A stretch of DNA of 11,955 nucleotides from Lysobacterales bacterium (GCA_013298265.1 JAAFHE010000047.1:1-11955); one strand, 5' to 3'; shown: positions 1 through 6,495, numbered from the stretch's first letter. Made by a program: numbers and translations. The notes: generated from the sequence alone by a model not told the origin.

Positions 1-1
1 G

Positions 2-682
2 CAGGCACTGAGCCGGCGCGACGCCAGCGCCATCGCCCGCGCCTTCCTGCCGCGGCATCGCTTCGGCAACCGGACGCCCTACTACTACGTGCGCAGCAAG
101 CTCGCGTCCGATCCGCTGTACGGCGGCGTCGTCGAGATCCTGCGTGACAGCCGCGCACCACTGCTGGACCTGGGCTGCGGCCTCGGCCTGCTCGCGCACA
201 CGCTGCGCCGCGCCGGCGTCGACCTGCCTTATCGCGGCGTCGACAACGATCCGGACAAGATCGAACGCGCGCGCAACGCGGCGACGGCGGCCGGTCTTGG
301 CGCTACGCGATTCGAGAGCATGGACCTGAGCACCACCCTGCCCACGCACCAGGGCAGTGTCGCCCTGCTCGACGTGCTGCAGTTCCTGCCGGCCGCGGCG
401 CAGGAACGCCTGCTGGACGCGGTGCTGCCCATGCTCACGCCGGGCGCCAGCCTGGTCCTGCGCACGGGTCTTGACGACGGTAGCTGGCGCGCGCGCGTGA
501 CCCGTGGCGTCGATGAATTTTCGCGCTGGGTGCGCTGGATGAATGCCGCGCCGACCGGTTACCCGTCGCGCGAAGCGCTGAACCGGCGCTTCGCCGCCGC
601 GGGCCTGAATGTGGAATTTTCCCCATTGTTTGGCCGCACGCCGTTCAACAACTGGCGCATCGTCGCGACGCGGCCTGGCTAG
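2..682 (+). CDS. class I SAM-dependent methyltransferase, 5'-truncated by window edge
   Basis: The frame is open from the first bases of the window to a TAG at 680-682, giving 226 visible residues; the true start lies upstream. A GTG at 89 is in frame, but the residues before it (FGNRTPYYYVRSKLASD spans that codon) read as normal protein, so it is not the likely start. Visible Rossmann features are the SAM-binding motif I LLDLGCGLGLL (about residues 54-64), the motif II acidic loop YRGVDNDPDK (about 77-86), and a later LLDVLQFLP strand typical of class I enzymes. It should transfer a methyl group from S-adenosylmethionine; the substrate cannot be read from sequence. It converges on a membrane-anchored polysaccharide deacetylase and overlaps its stop codon. 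That is compatible with a role in a cell-envelope glycolipid or pigment locus, which is inference only. Confidence 0.85.
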   Translation, partial: QALSRRDASAIARAFLPRHRFGNRTPYYYVRSKLASDPLYGGVVEILRDSRAPLLDLGCGLGLLAHTLRRAGVDLPYRGVDNDPDKIERARNAATAAGLGATRFESMDLSTTLPTHQGSVALLDVLQFLPAAAQERLLDAVLPMLTPGASLVLRTGLDDGSWRARVTRGVDEFSRWVRWMNAAPTGYPSREALNRRFAAAGLNVEFSPLFGRTPFNNWRIVATRPG

Positions 683-1569
683 CCGGCAGCAGCGGCGCGC
701 GGCGCCGCGCCATCGGCGCAGGTTGCCGGCAGCACGCAGCGATAGCCTTGCGCGGCGAGATGGACCAGCACGGCCTCGACGATGGCAACGCTGCAGCCGT
801 GCGGCGCGCCTTCATGCAGCAGCACGATCGCGCCGGGACCAAGGCCACGGGCGATACGCGCGACGACGCGCGCCGGATCCGCCTCGCGCGTATCGAAGCC
901 GCGCGCGCACCAGGCCACGCGGGTCAGGCCCAGCGGTTTCAACCCCGCAGCGACGAACGGATTGGCCATGCCGACAACGGCACGGAACCAGCGCGGCGGC
1001 TGCCCGGCGATCGCACCGATCACGGCCTGGGCACGAACGATCTGCGCACGCATCGCGCGCGGCGGCAATGCCCAGAACCATTTTTCCGGATGGCTGTAGC
1101 TGTGATTGCCGATCTCGTGGCCGCGCTGCAGCATTTCGCGCACGCATTCGGGCTGTGCCTCGGCACGCACACCGACGACGAAGAAACAGGCCTTCGCCTG
1201 ATGGCGGTCGAGCAGATCGAGGATGGCGGCCGTGTCATCCGACGGACCGTCGTCGATGGTCAGCCAGACCGTGCGCTCGCACGCGGGCAGCCGCACCAGG
1301 ACCGGACTCAACAGCCGGGATTGCGGCCACAGCGTGGCCCAGAACACCAGCGCCTGCGTGCCGAGGATCAGCGGCAATCCCCACTGCCAGCCCAACCACC
1401 ACACCAACGCGAGCCCGACTATCTGCGCCGCGGCGAGCAGCCAGGCCCAGGCCCACGGGTGCCGGGGCGGACGCTGCAGCGTCGCGGCGGCGGACAGCAA
1501 GGCGCGGGTATCCGGCTCGACGATGGCGCTGCTCCACGAACGCGCCGCCGCCGGCGCAGAGCTGCGCAT
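679..1569 (-). CDS. membrane-anchored polysaccharide deacetylase family protein (NodB-like)
   Basis: A 296-aa protein. Two adjacent hydrophobic segments (about residues 40-60 and 64-82, rich in Trp/Leu/Ala) should anchor it in the inner membrane, followed by a NodB-type carbohydrate esterase 4 domain. The metal and catalytic motifs are visible: TIDDGPSDD (Asp106, Asp107), GNHSYSH (His156, His160) and a C-terminal IVLLHEG (His252). Motif 3 reads FRAVVGMANP, so Arg is kept but the usual neighbouring Pro is Val. The family removes N- or O-acetyl groups from sugars or acyl groups from related substrates; the substrate here is unknown. The start at 1569 is the first ATG giving a normal N-terminus, but it lacks a good ribosome-binding site, and a GTG at 1698 would add 43 residues of non-typical sequence. 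The gene ends by overlapping the methyltransferase stop and is divergent from the hydrolase at 1734. Confidence 0.85.
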   Translation of the reverse strand: MRSSAPAAARSWSSAIVEPDTRALLSAAATLQRPPRHPWAWAWLLAAAQIVGLALVWWLGWQWGLPLILGTQALVFWATLWPQSRLLSPVLVRLPACERTVWLTIDDGPSDDTAAILDLLDRHQAKACFFVVGVRAEAQPECVREMLQRGHEIGNHSYSHPEKWFWALPPRAMRAQIVRAQAVIGAIAGQPPRWFRAVVGMANPFVAAGLKPLGLTRVAWCARGFDTREADPARVVARIARGLGPGAIVLLHEGAPHGCSVAIVEAVLVHLAAQGYRCVLPATCADGAAPRAAAAG

Positions 1570-1733
1570 CCTAGTACAAGGGAACCTCTGAGCAAGTCCT
1601 GGCACAGTGGCTTTTGTACTCAGCACCCGAACGGCGACATGGCGTTTTTTATCCGGCAGCCGTCCTGTTGCGGCATTTCGCGCCAGCCTGCGACCCACCA
1701 GGATGACCTACCATCCCACGCAGGAGTGCCGCC
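1570..1733. promoter_or_regulatory. divergent intergenic region between deacetylase and hydrolase-regulator genes
   Basis: This 164-bp region must carry the promoters of the deacetylase (-) and of the hydrolase/regulator pair (+). It holds a 7-bp inverted repeat, AGTACAA (1573-1579) and TTGTACT (1614-1620), separated by 34 bp and adjoining the deacetylase start. An A/T run lies at 1645-1652. AGGAG at 1722-1726, seven bases before the ATG at 1734, is a good ribosome-binding site for the hydrolase. I could not pick convincing -35/-10 boxes. Extent and role are inferred from gene orientation. Confidence 0.45.
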
Positions 1734-2297
1734 ATGTCCCAGGCTTCTACCGCCCTCATCGTCATCGACGCGCAGGAATCGTTCCGCCACCGCCCCTACT
1801 GGAGCGATGCCGACAGCGCGGCCTATTTTGACCGCCAGCAGGCACTGATCGACGGCGCAGACCAGGCCGGCATCCCGGTCGTCCAGGTTTTCCATGTGGA
1901 ACCGGAAGGCGCGTTCTCGCTGGCCTCGGGCTGGGTGACGGCGCTCGCGCCGCTGCGCGTCGATGCGGCGGCGGTGTTCCACAAGACGCGGCATAGTGCG
2001 CTGGTCGGCAGCGGCCTCGATGTCTGGCTGACCGAGCACGGTATCCGCCGCCTGCTGATCAGCGGCATCCGCACCGAGCAGTGCTGCGAGACCACGACCC
2101 GGCACGCCTCGGACCTGGGCTACTCGGTCGACTTCGTCAGCGAGGCCACCCTGACCTTCGCCATGCGCGACGCCCGGGGCCGCGACTGGAGCGCAGCGGA
2201 GATCAGGGCGCGCACCGAGCTGGTGCTCGATCAGCGTTTCGCGCGCATCGTGACCGTCGAACAGGCCCTCGCGGGCGGTGAACGCCTCGCCGCATGA
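1734..2297 (+). CDS. isochorismatase-family cysteine hydrolase
   Basis: A 187-aa protein, the usual size for the family. The catalytic triad is visible: Asp12 in LIVIDAQ, Lys84 in VFHKTRHSA, and the nucleophile Cys117 in GIRTEQCCETT, followed by the typical TRHASDLGY segment. A second Cys (118) sits where the family usually has Val. Members hydrolyse small amides, N-carbamoyl compounds or the vinyl ether of isochorismate; the substrate cannot be deduced here. The protein is soluble and cytoplasmic, with no signal peptide. AGGAG seven bases upstream supports the start. The TGA overlaps the ATG of a GlxA-type regulator (ATGA at 2294-2297), so the two are almost surely co-transcribed and translationally coupled, and the regulator probably senses a compound linked to this enzyme's substrate. 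Confidence 0.92.
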   Translation: MSQASTALIVIDAQESFRHRPYWSDADSAAYFDRQQALIDGADQAGIPVVQVFHVEPEGAFSLASGWVTALAPLRVDAAAVFHKTRHSALVGSGLDVWLTEHGIRRLLISGIRTEQCCETTTRHASDLGYSVDFVSEATLTFAMRDARGRDWSAAEIRARTELVLDQRFARIVTVEQALAGGERLAA

Positions 2298-3295
2298 GCA
2301 TCGCGGCCACCCGCATGGTGCCGGTATGGGTGGTCGTGCCGCCGCGCTGCCTGCTGCTCGACGTGGCAGGACCTGTCGAAGTCCTGCGCCGCGCCAACAT
2401 CGAGCAGCAGCAGTGGCGTTTCGAAGTCCACTATGCCGCGGCGCGCTCGCGCCTGCCGAGCTCCTCGGGCCTGCAGCTTGCACAACTGCGGCCACTGCCG
2501 GCAAAGCTGCCCGATGACGCCGTCGTGCTGGTCAGCGGCAATGTGGACGATGTGTATTTTGCGGAAGCGCCGCCGCGAACGCAGGACGCCGCGGACGAAG
2601 CACGCATCATCGACTGGCTGCGCACGCGCCTGCGGCCGTCGCACCAGTTGCTGTCGATCTGTTCGGGCGCGCTGCTCGCCGCGCGCGCAGGGCTGCTCGA
2701 CGGCCGCGCCTGCACCACGCACTTCTCCTGCCTCGACGAACTGCGCGCGCTCGCGCCGGCGGCGCGTGTCATGGACAACCGCCTCTTCGTCGAGGATGGC
2801 AACTGCTGGAGCAGCGCCGGCGTCACCGCCGGCATCGACTTGCTGCTGCACTGGCTCTCGCGCCTGGCCGGACCGGCCTGCACACTCGCGGTTGCACGCC
2901 AGCTCGTGATCTACCTGCGCCGCAGCGGCAACGATCCGCAGCTCTCGCCGTGGCTGGAAGGCCGTAACCATGTCCACCCGGCCGTGCACCGCGTGCAGGA
3001 TGCGATCGCGGCGGCGCCGCAGCAGGAATGGAATCTCGCTGCGCTCGCCCGCGGTGCGAACACGAGTCCGCGCCACCTCTCACGCCTGTTCAACGAACAC
3101 ACCGGCATGAGCCTGCCGGACTACGTCAATCGATTGCGTGTATCGCTCGCGCGCGAACTGCTGCAGACCACGCGTCTGGACATGGAGCGCGTCGCCGAGC
3201 GCAGCGGCTTCGGTTCGGCGCGGCAATTGCGCCGCGCCTGGTCGCGCAGTCATGAGGCGACGCCGCAGCAGGCGCGGAAGTCGGGCGAGGGATAG
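2294..3295 (+). CDS. GlxA-family AraC-type transcriptional regulator (DJ-1/PfpI-like domain plus HTH)
   Basis: A 333-aa protein with the two-domain layout of GlxA-type regulators. The N-terminal domain (about residues 8-195) is DJ-1/PfpI-like with a nucleophile-elbow cysteine, LLSICSGALLAA (Cys123), then TTHFSC (His143) and WSSAGVTAGIDLLLH (about 172-186). The C-terminal part (about 228-327) is an AraC double helix-turn-helix: first HTH LAALARGANTSPRHLSRLF (about 248-266), second RVAERSGFGSARQLRRAW (about 299-316). In this family the N-terminal domain is thought to bind a small nitrogen compound or metabolite rather than act as an enzyme. It starts inside the hydrolase stop codon, and autoregulation of the operon or control of the divergent deacetylase is plausible. 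No targets can be read from sequence. The 3' end faces a large palindromic repeat. Confidence 0.93.
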   Translation: MSIAATRMVPVWVVVPPRCLLLDVAGPVEVLRRANIEQQQWRFEVHYAAARSRLPSSSGLQLAQLRPLPAKLPDDAVVLVSGNVDDVYFAEAPPRTQDAADEARIIDWLRTRLRPSHQLLSICSGALLAARAGLLDGRACTTHFSCLDELRALAPAARVMDNRLFVEDGNCWSSAGVTAGIDLLLHWLSRLAGPACTLAVARQLVIYLRRSGNDPQLSPWLEGRNHVHPAVHRVQDAIAAAPQQEWNLAALARGANTSPRHLSRLFNEHTGMSLPDYVNRLRVSLARELLQTTRLDMERVAERSGFGSARQLRRAWSRSHEATPQQARKSGEG

Positions 3296-3399
3296 TTCCG
3301 GATCCGAGCCGCAAGCGTCCGGCCAACGTCGTCGTGTGGGCAAAAAACAGTCCGGCGACCAACGCGTACTGACGCATACACCATCCCCATCCCGGCCCT

Positions 3400-3459
3400 C
3401 CGGCCCGTCGGGCGTTCAAGGCAGCCAGAACCTCGCGGTTCTGAACGGCTGCCTTTCAC
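3400..3459 (-). repeat. hairpin repeat unit 1 (minus orientation)
   Basis: Plus-strand coordinates: outer stem AAGGCAGCC (3418-3426) with GGCTGCCTT (3447-3455); inner stem AGAACC (3427-3432) with GGTTCT (3437-3442); loop TCGC; one-sided bulge GAAC (3443-3446). Read on the minus strand the order is GTGA, 9-nt arm, GTTC bulge, AGAACC, GCGA loop, GGTTCT, 9-nt arm, GAAC, then a small hairpin GCCC-GAC-GGGC. The unit is 60 bp because its loop has one extra base. It matches the other three units everywhere except in the stem sequence, which differs but is still perfectly paired. Confidence 0.85.
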
Positions 3460-3472
3460 CCCCTTCAAGGGG

Positions 3473-3531
3473 GTGAAGAACGATGGCTCAGAACCGCAGG
3501 TTCTCATCGTTCTGAACGCCTAACAGGCCGG
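3473..3531 (+). repeat. hairpin repeat unit 2
   Basis: The unit begins GTGA. Outer stem AGAACGATG (3477-3485) pairs with CATCGTTCT (3505-3513); one-sided bulge GCTC (3486-3489); inner stem AGAACC (3490-3495) with GGTTCT (3499-3504); loop GCA. It is followed by GAAC and the small hairpin GCCT-AAC-AGGC, ending GGCCGG. The length is 59 bp. The unit lies head-to-head with unit 1. Confidence 0.88.
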
Positions 3532-3567
3532 AGGGTCGGGTGGGGATGGTGTTCCTCTCAGCTCACC

Positions 3568-5049
3568 TCAGTTCGGATCAAGAATGCAGCAATAGCCTTC
3601 CTCGCGCGTCTCGATCGCTTCCGTCTCCACGGCGCTGATCAGCTGCAGCGCCTTGATCGGCGGCGTGAAGCGCTCGTACGGCAGTTCCACGCGCGACCAG
3701 CTGAAGTCCCATTCGCGCACGCACTGGTCCTTCTTGTTCGGATCCGTCTGCACGAGATAGAAATCCTGCGCGTCGCCGCTGCCGTCCCAGTCGGTGAAGG
3801 TGCTGCCGGCCATGACGAAGCGATCACGCTTGTTGTCGATCGCCATCAGCGTCTCGCGCTTGTCGCTCTGGGTGCTGTAGCGGTATTGGCCGCCGACCGG
3901 GCCAAGGCCGGCGTCGTCGGCGGTCAGCGCAAAGCCGTCGCCTTGCGTGAGGGCGCCGGCGATGGTGCCGGTCGCGACGATGGTCGGCACACTGCCGGTC
4001 GCGGTCACGAGCGTCTCGACGACGTCGAACGAGGTGGCGCCGTCGGTCGCGTCGCGCCACACCGACTGGGCCAGCGGCACGCAGGCGCCGGCATTGAAAC
4101 GGGTCAGATAGACCGACGAATTGACGGCCGTTGCCGGCTGCGTCGCACCGACCAGCACAGTCTCGGCGGCGAAGCCGCCCGCGGTCAGGCGGGTGATACC
4201 GAAGTAGTCCTCATTGGTGCTGTCGGTCGCGCCGAGCACCGCATTGCACTGCGGCACGCCGGTGCTGAGCACGCGGAACATCAGGCCGCGCCGGTCGACG
4301 TTCCAGCTCGTGCCGCGCGCGGCGGAGCCGGCGACGACGATGTCGGGCAGGTTCGAACTGAGCGAGCGGTTTTCGGTCACCGCGCGGAAGCGCAGGCCTA
4401 GGGGCTGGTTCGGCTGACTGTAGGCACGATCCCAGACCAGCGCACCGGCCGCGGTCAGGCGCAGGATGCGACCGGCAACGGCGCCCGCCGGTGCCGGCAG
4501 GTTTTCGTCGCCAACCACGATCAGCTGGGACGGCGGCGGTGGCACCGGCGACAGGGTCGGTCCGGCCTCGATGATGTCGTAGCCGATCGCCCGGCTGCCG
4601 GCTGTGGTGGTATTGCCGAACACCCGCGTCCACAGCGGCCTGCCGTCACAGTCAATACGCAGCACGTAGATATGTGTGTCGGTGCGCACCATGGAACCGG
4701 TGAGTGCGAAACCGGTGCCGTCGCGCAGTTCGACGATCGCGTTCGCGGCCGTGCGCGTGCTGCCGCCAACGCGGTAGGCGTATTGCCACAGCGCCACGCC
4801 GTTGTCGTCGACGCGCGTGACCAACGCCTCGATGCCGGTGCTGACCCGGCGCGTGCCGGCGATGATGCTGCCGGTGCGCGGACAATAGTTGACCGACTTG
4901 ACGTCCTCGCCAGCGTCGTTCGCCGGCCGTTCGCCGTAGTAGGCTTCGAAATTCTGCGCCTGCGCGAGCGGTGCGATCAGGCCGGCCAGCGGCAGTGCGA
5001 GCGCGGCGAGCAACTGCGTGCGCAGTGGATTGCTTTTCAGGGATTTCAT
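3568..5049 (-). CDS. secreted protein with seven internal repeats, predicted seven-bladed beta-propeller, function unknown
   Basis: A 493-aa protein. The ATG at 5049 has GGAG seven bases upstream (plus-strand 5057-5060) and opens a clear signal peptide, basic then hydrophobic, with likely cleavage after AQA (residue 31); an upstream in-frame extension lacks signal-peptide character. The mature part contains seven copies of a two-part motif. First comes a hydrophobic strand ending in Gly plus a small residue (SIIAGT 61, FALTGS 114, LIVVGD 176, IVVAGS 237, VLVGAT 298, IVATGT 357, FVMAGS 411). Next comes a segment like VLRIDCDGRPLWTRVFG (about 78, 129, 195, 257, 315, 374, 432). Seven repeats of about 60 residues suggest a seven-bladed propeller, a fold usually used for binding. 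The C-terminus carries a Cys-Cys pair (487-488). I do not recognise a named family. It is convergent with the GlxA-type regulator. Confidence 0.85.
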   Translation of the reverse strand: MKSLKSNPLRTQLLAALALPLAGLIAPLAQAQNFEAYYGERPANDAGEDVKSVNYCPRTGSIIAGTRRVSTGIEALVTRVDDNGVALWQYAYRVGGSTRTAANAIVELRDGTGFALTGSMVRTDTHIYVLRIDCDGRPLWTRVFGNTTTAGSRAIGYDIIEAGPTLSPVPPPPSQLIVVGDENLPAPAGAVAGRILRLTAAGALVWDRAYSQPNQPLGLRFRAVTENRSLSSNLPDIVVAGSAARGTSWNVDRRGLMFRVLSTGVPQCNAVLGATDSTNEDYFGITRLTAGGFAAETVLVGATQPATAVNSSVYLTRFNAGACVPLAQSVWRDATDGATSFDVVETLVTATGSVPTIVATGTIAGALTQGDGFALTADDAGLGPVGGQYRYSTQSDKRETLMAIDNKRDRFVMAGSTFTDWDGSGDAQDFYLVQTDPNKKDQCVREWDFSWSRVELPYERFTPPIKALQLISAVETEAIETREEGYCCILDPN

Positions 5050-5519
5050 GCATGATCTCCGTTGACTTCGGGTTGTCATTGCGATGTTTGTCCACGCACG
5101 ACGGGCCCCTTCGCCGTGACGCAAGGAAGTTCCGAGCAAGTAGTTGGACTGGCGCTTCTGTGACCTGCACCAGGTCTCCGCAATCCCGGCCGGACACCTG
5201 CTGCGCAAGCGCCCGGCAACTCCGCGGAAGGATTCCGCTAAAGCAAAAAAGGATTTACCACACTTGTTAATAACTTCCCTTGCAGGTCGACGAGGAAAGC
5301 TCCTCTCCTTCCTCTGTCTGCAGACGTCTTTTCAACTGTCTGCCCAGTGTCGAACGCCCTGCAGTGCGCAAAGCGAACAGCGCGCCTCGCCCGACGGCGA
5401 CATGTTAATACGTGCATTTTTTATTTTGTTGATGCAGCACAGCAAAAACGCAGCACACGCGGACATTTCTTCGGTGCACGCACCCAGCCCTTGTTCGCAC
5501 AGCAAGCAGCAGCGAGAAC

Positions 5520-5540
5520 TTAATGTATTTTTTACATTAA
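5520..5540. promoter_or_regulatory. operator-like perfect inverted repeat in AT-rich intergenic DNA
   Basis: TTAATGTA (5520-5527), spacer TTTTT (5528-5532), TACATTAA (5533-5540): a perfect 8-bp dyad with a 5-bp centre, followed by another TTAATT. The size and symmetry fit a dimeric HTH regulator site. It is 245 bp before the parA-like start and about 470 bp from the secreted-protein start. The binding protein is unknown, and the hairpin is too AT-rich to be a strong terminator. Confidence 0.4.
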
Positions 5541-5639
5541 TTAATTTTCATCTCAATCAACGCACCGCCGGCAGCAGCTCAGGCCGGACCGCGACAGCTA
5601 GGGCATGTCGCAAGCGTGCCGGACCCGCCGGACGCCCGG

Positions 5640-5668
5640 TAGGCAGCCGCCGCTCCCTGGCCTAAGAT
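5640..5668 (+). promoter_or_regulatory. possible sigma-70-like promoter of the parA-like gene
   Basis: TAGGCA (5640-5645) and TAAGAT (5663-5668) are spaced by exactly 17 bp, each matching four of six consensus positions. This would give a leader of about 110 nt before the ATG at 5785. Such matches arise by chance, so the call is weak. Confidence 0.25.
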
Positions 5669-5784
5669 CAGGACCGCGCGCAGCTTGCCGGCGAGCGGAA
5701 CGCCGCTGCGCACCGAGAGACCAGCAGCCACAGCAGGTCTACCGCGCAGGCGCTGGAGGCGCTGGCGGCGGACAGGAAGAACCT

Positions 5785-6495
5785 ATGTTCCGTATCCTCG
5801 TCGCCAACAGTAAAGGCGGCTGCGGCAAGACCACGATCACCAGCACGCTGGCCGGCTACTACGCCCGGGCCGGGCGCATGACCAGCCTCGTGGACTGCGA
5901 TCCGCAGGGCTCTTCCCTGGGCTGGAATCAGTCGCGCGGCGCGCACCGGGCGCCCGTGCGGGCCCTCGCCAGCAACGATCCGGTCCATGGACTCGGCGCC
6001 GGCTGGGTGCTGCGCCTGCCCAGCGACACCCAGGTGCTGCTGATCGACACGCCAGCCGGCCTGCGGCCGCACGAGTTCGCCCCGTTCGCGCGCCATGCGG
6101 ATGTGCTGCTGGTGCCGGTCGTGCCCTCACCGCTGGACCTGCGCGCGACACTCGGCTTCCTCGACGTGGTGCGGCGCCTGCCCGAAGTGCGCCAGGGCAA
6201 GCTACGCGTCGCTCTCATCGCCAACCGCGTGCGCGAGCGTACCGTGGCCGTGCGCGATCTTGACGCGACCCTGCAGCGCCTGACCCAGACCTGCCTCGTC
6301 CGCGTGCGCGATTCGCAGATCTACCTGAAAATGGCCGCCGCCGGCATGAGCCTGTTCGAGGACGACAGCACAGCCGCGCGCGGCCATCGCGACGACTGGG
6401 CGCCACTGATCGAATGGCTAACGCTGCGCGAGCAGGAGCGCCGCGCGCACGGCAAGGTCGCGTTCCTGCCGGCGGCGCGGCCCGGTACGGGCTAG
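5785..6495 (+). CDS. orphan ParA/MinD-type P-loop ATPase
   Basis: A 236-aa protein. The start at 5785 is chosen because AGGAAG (5774-5779) lies just upstream and the protein then begins directly with the first beta-strand, MFRILVANSKGGCGKTT; the in-frame upstream extension has no protein-like character. The deviant Walker A box (residues 8-17) includes the signature Lys10 and Lys15. The second ATP-binding segment VDCDPQGSS is at 36-44, Walker B LLIDTPAG at 85-92, and the family-typical VVPSPLDLRATLGF at 112-125. ParA ATPases dimerise on ATP, bind non-specific DNA and position plasmids, chromosomes or protein cargo. No ParB-like or MinE-like partner is adjacent; the neighbours are a convergent MmcQ/YjbR protein and a long intergenic region. 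Its cargo is therefore unknown, and it may act in trans or position a protein complex. Confidence 0.88.
   Translation: MFRILVANSKGGCGKTTITSTLAGYYARAGRMTSLVDCDPQGSSLGWNQSRGAHRAPVRALASNDPVHGLGAGWVLRLPSDTQVLLIDTPAGLRPHEFAPFARHADVLLVPVVPSPLDLRATLGFLDVVRRLPEVRQGKLRVALIANRVRERTVAVRDLDATLQRLTQTCLVRVRDSQIYLKMAAAGMSLFEDDSTAARGHRDDWAPLIEWLTLREQERRAHGKVAFLPAARPGTG

Larger units (their letters stand above)
3379..3551. repeat. 173-bp composite palindrome: two head-to-head hairpin-repeat units between convergent genes
   Basis: The outer arms 3379-3418 and 3513-3551 are inverted copies of each other, about 35 of 40 positions matching with one gap. The centre TTCACCCCCTT / C / AAGGGGGTGAA (3455-3477) is a perfect 11-bp inverted repeat. 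Between centre and outer arms, each half carries its own complete hairpin unit (entries at 3400-3459 and 3473-3531). The block fills most of the 272-bp gap between the regulator and the secreted protein gene and could serve as a transcription barrier or mRNA 3' stabiliser for both. I see no T-tract of a classical intrinsic terminator. The remaining gap sequence (3296-3378 and 3552-3567) shows nothing recognisable. Confidence 0.85.
5050..5784. other. 735-bp intergenic region with AT-rich core, divergent promoters expected
   Basis: The region lies between the divergent secreted-protein gene (-) and parA-like gene (+). The stretches around 5240-5280, 5400-5430 and 5518-5560 are strikingly AT-rich against a very GC-rich background. 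Visible small elements are: GCGGAA-GGA-TTCCGC (5224-5238), a 6-bp hairpin; GAGGA/TCCTC near 5290-5303; TGTTAATA occurring twice (5266 and 5404); GCAGCACA occurring twice 16 bp apart (5434 and 5450); and a perfect operator-like inverted repeat at 5520-5540. A frame open on the plus strand through most of it has no ribosome-binding site and no protein-like composition. I see no convincing gene. The base composition could reflect promoter DNA, a DNA-binding site array, or transferred or decayed sequence. Confidence 0.6.

Noticed and set aside
1..1698. Assignment to a xanthomonadin/aryl-polyene cluster
   Set aside because: A methyltransferase and deacetylase could fit such a locus, but no acyl carrier, ketosynthase or dehydratase gene is visible in the window.
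609..1848. Long plus-strand open frames (about 320 and 366 codons) opposite the deacetylase gene
   Set aside because: They are Arg/Pro/His-rich shadows of a GC-rich gene whose minus-strand translation has clear family motifs.
2231..3076. Minus-strand open frame of about 281 codons opposite the GlxA-type regulator
   Set aside because: No domain-like sequence; the plus frame carries complete DJ-1-like and AraC domains.
3379..3551. Insertion sequence or MITE with target-site duplication
   Set aside because: No transposase and no clear direct repeat flanking the palindrome. Kept only as a repeat element.
5144..5665. 173-codon plus-strand open frame across the AT-rich intergenic region
   Set aside because: No ribosome-binding site, low-complexity basic C-terminus, and mixed composition. 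An internal start near 5402 gives a hydrophobic beginning but also lacks a ribosome-binding site.
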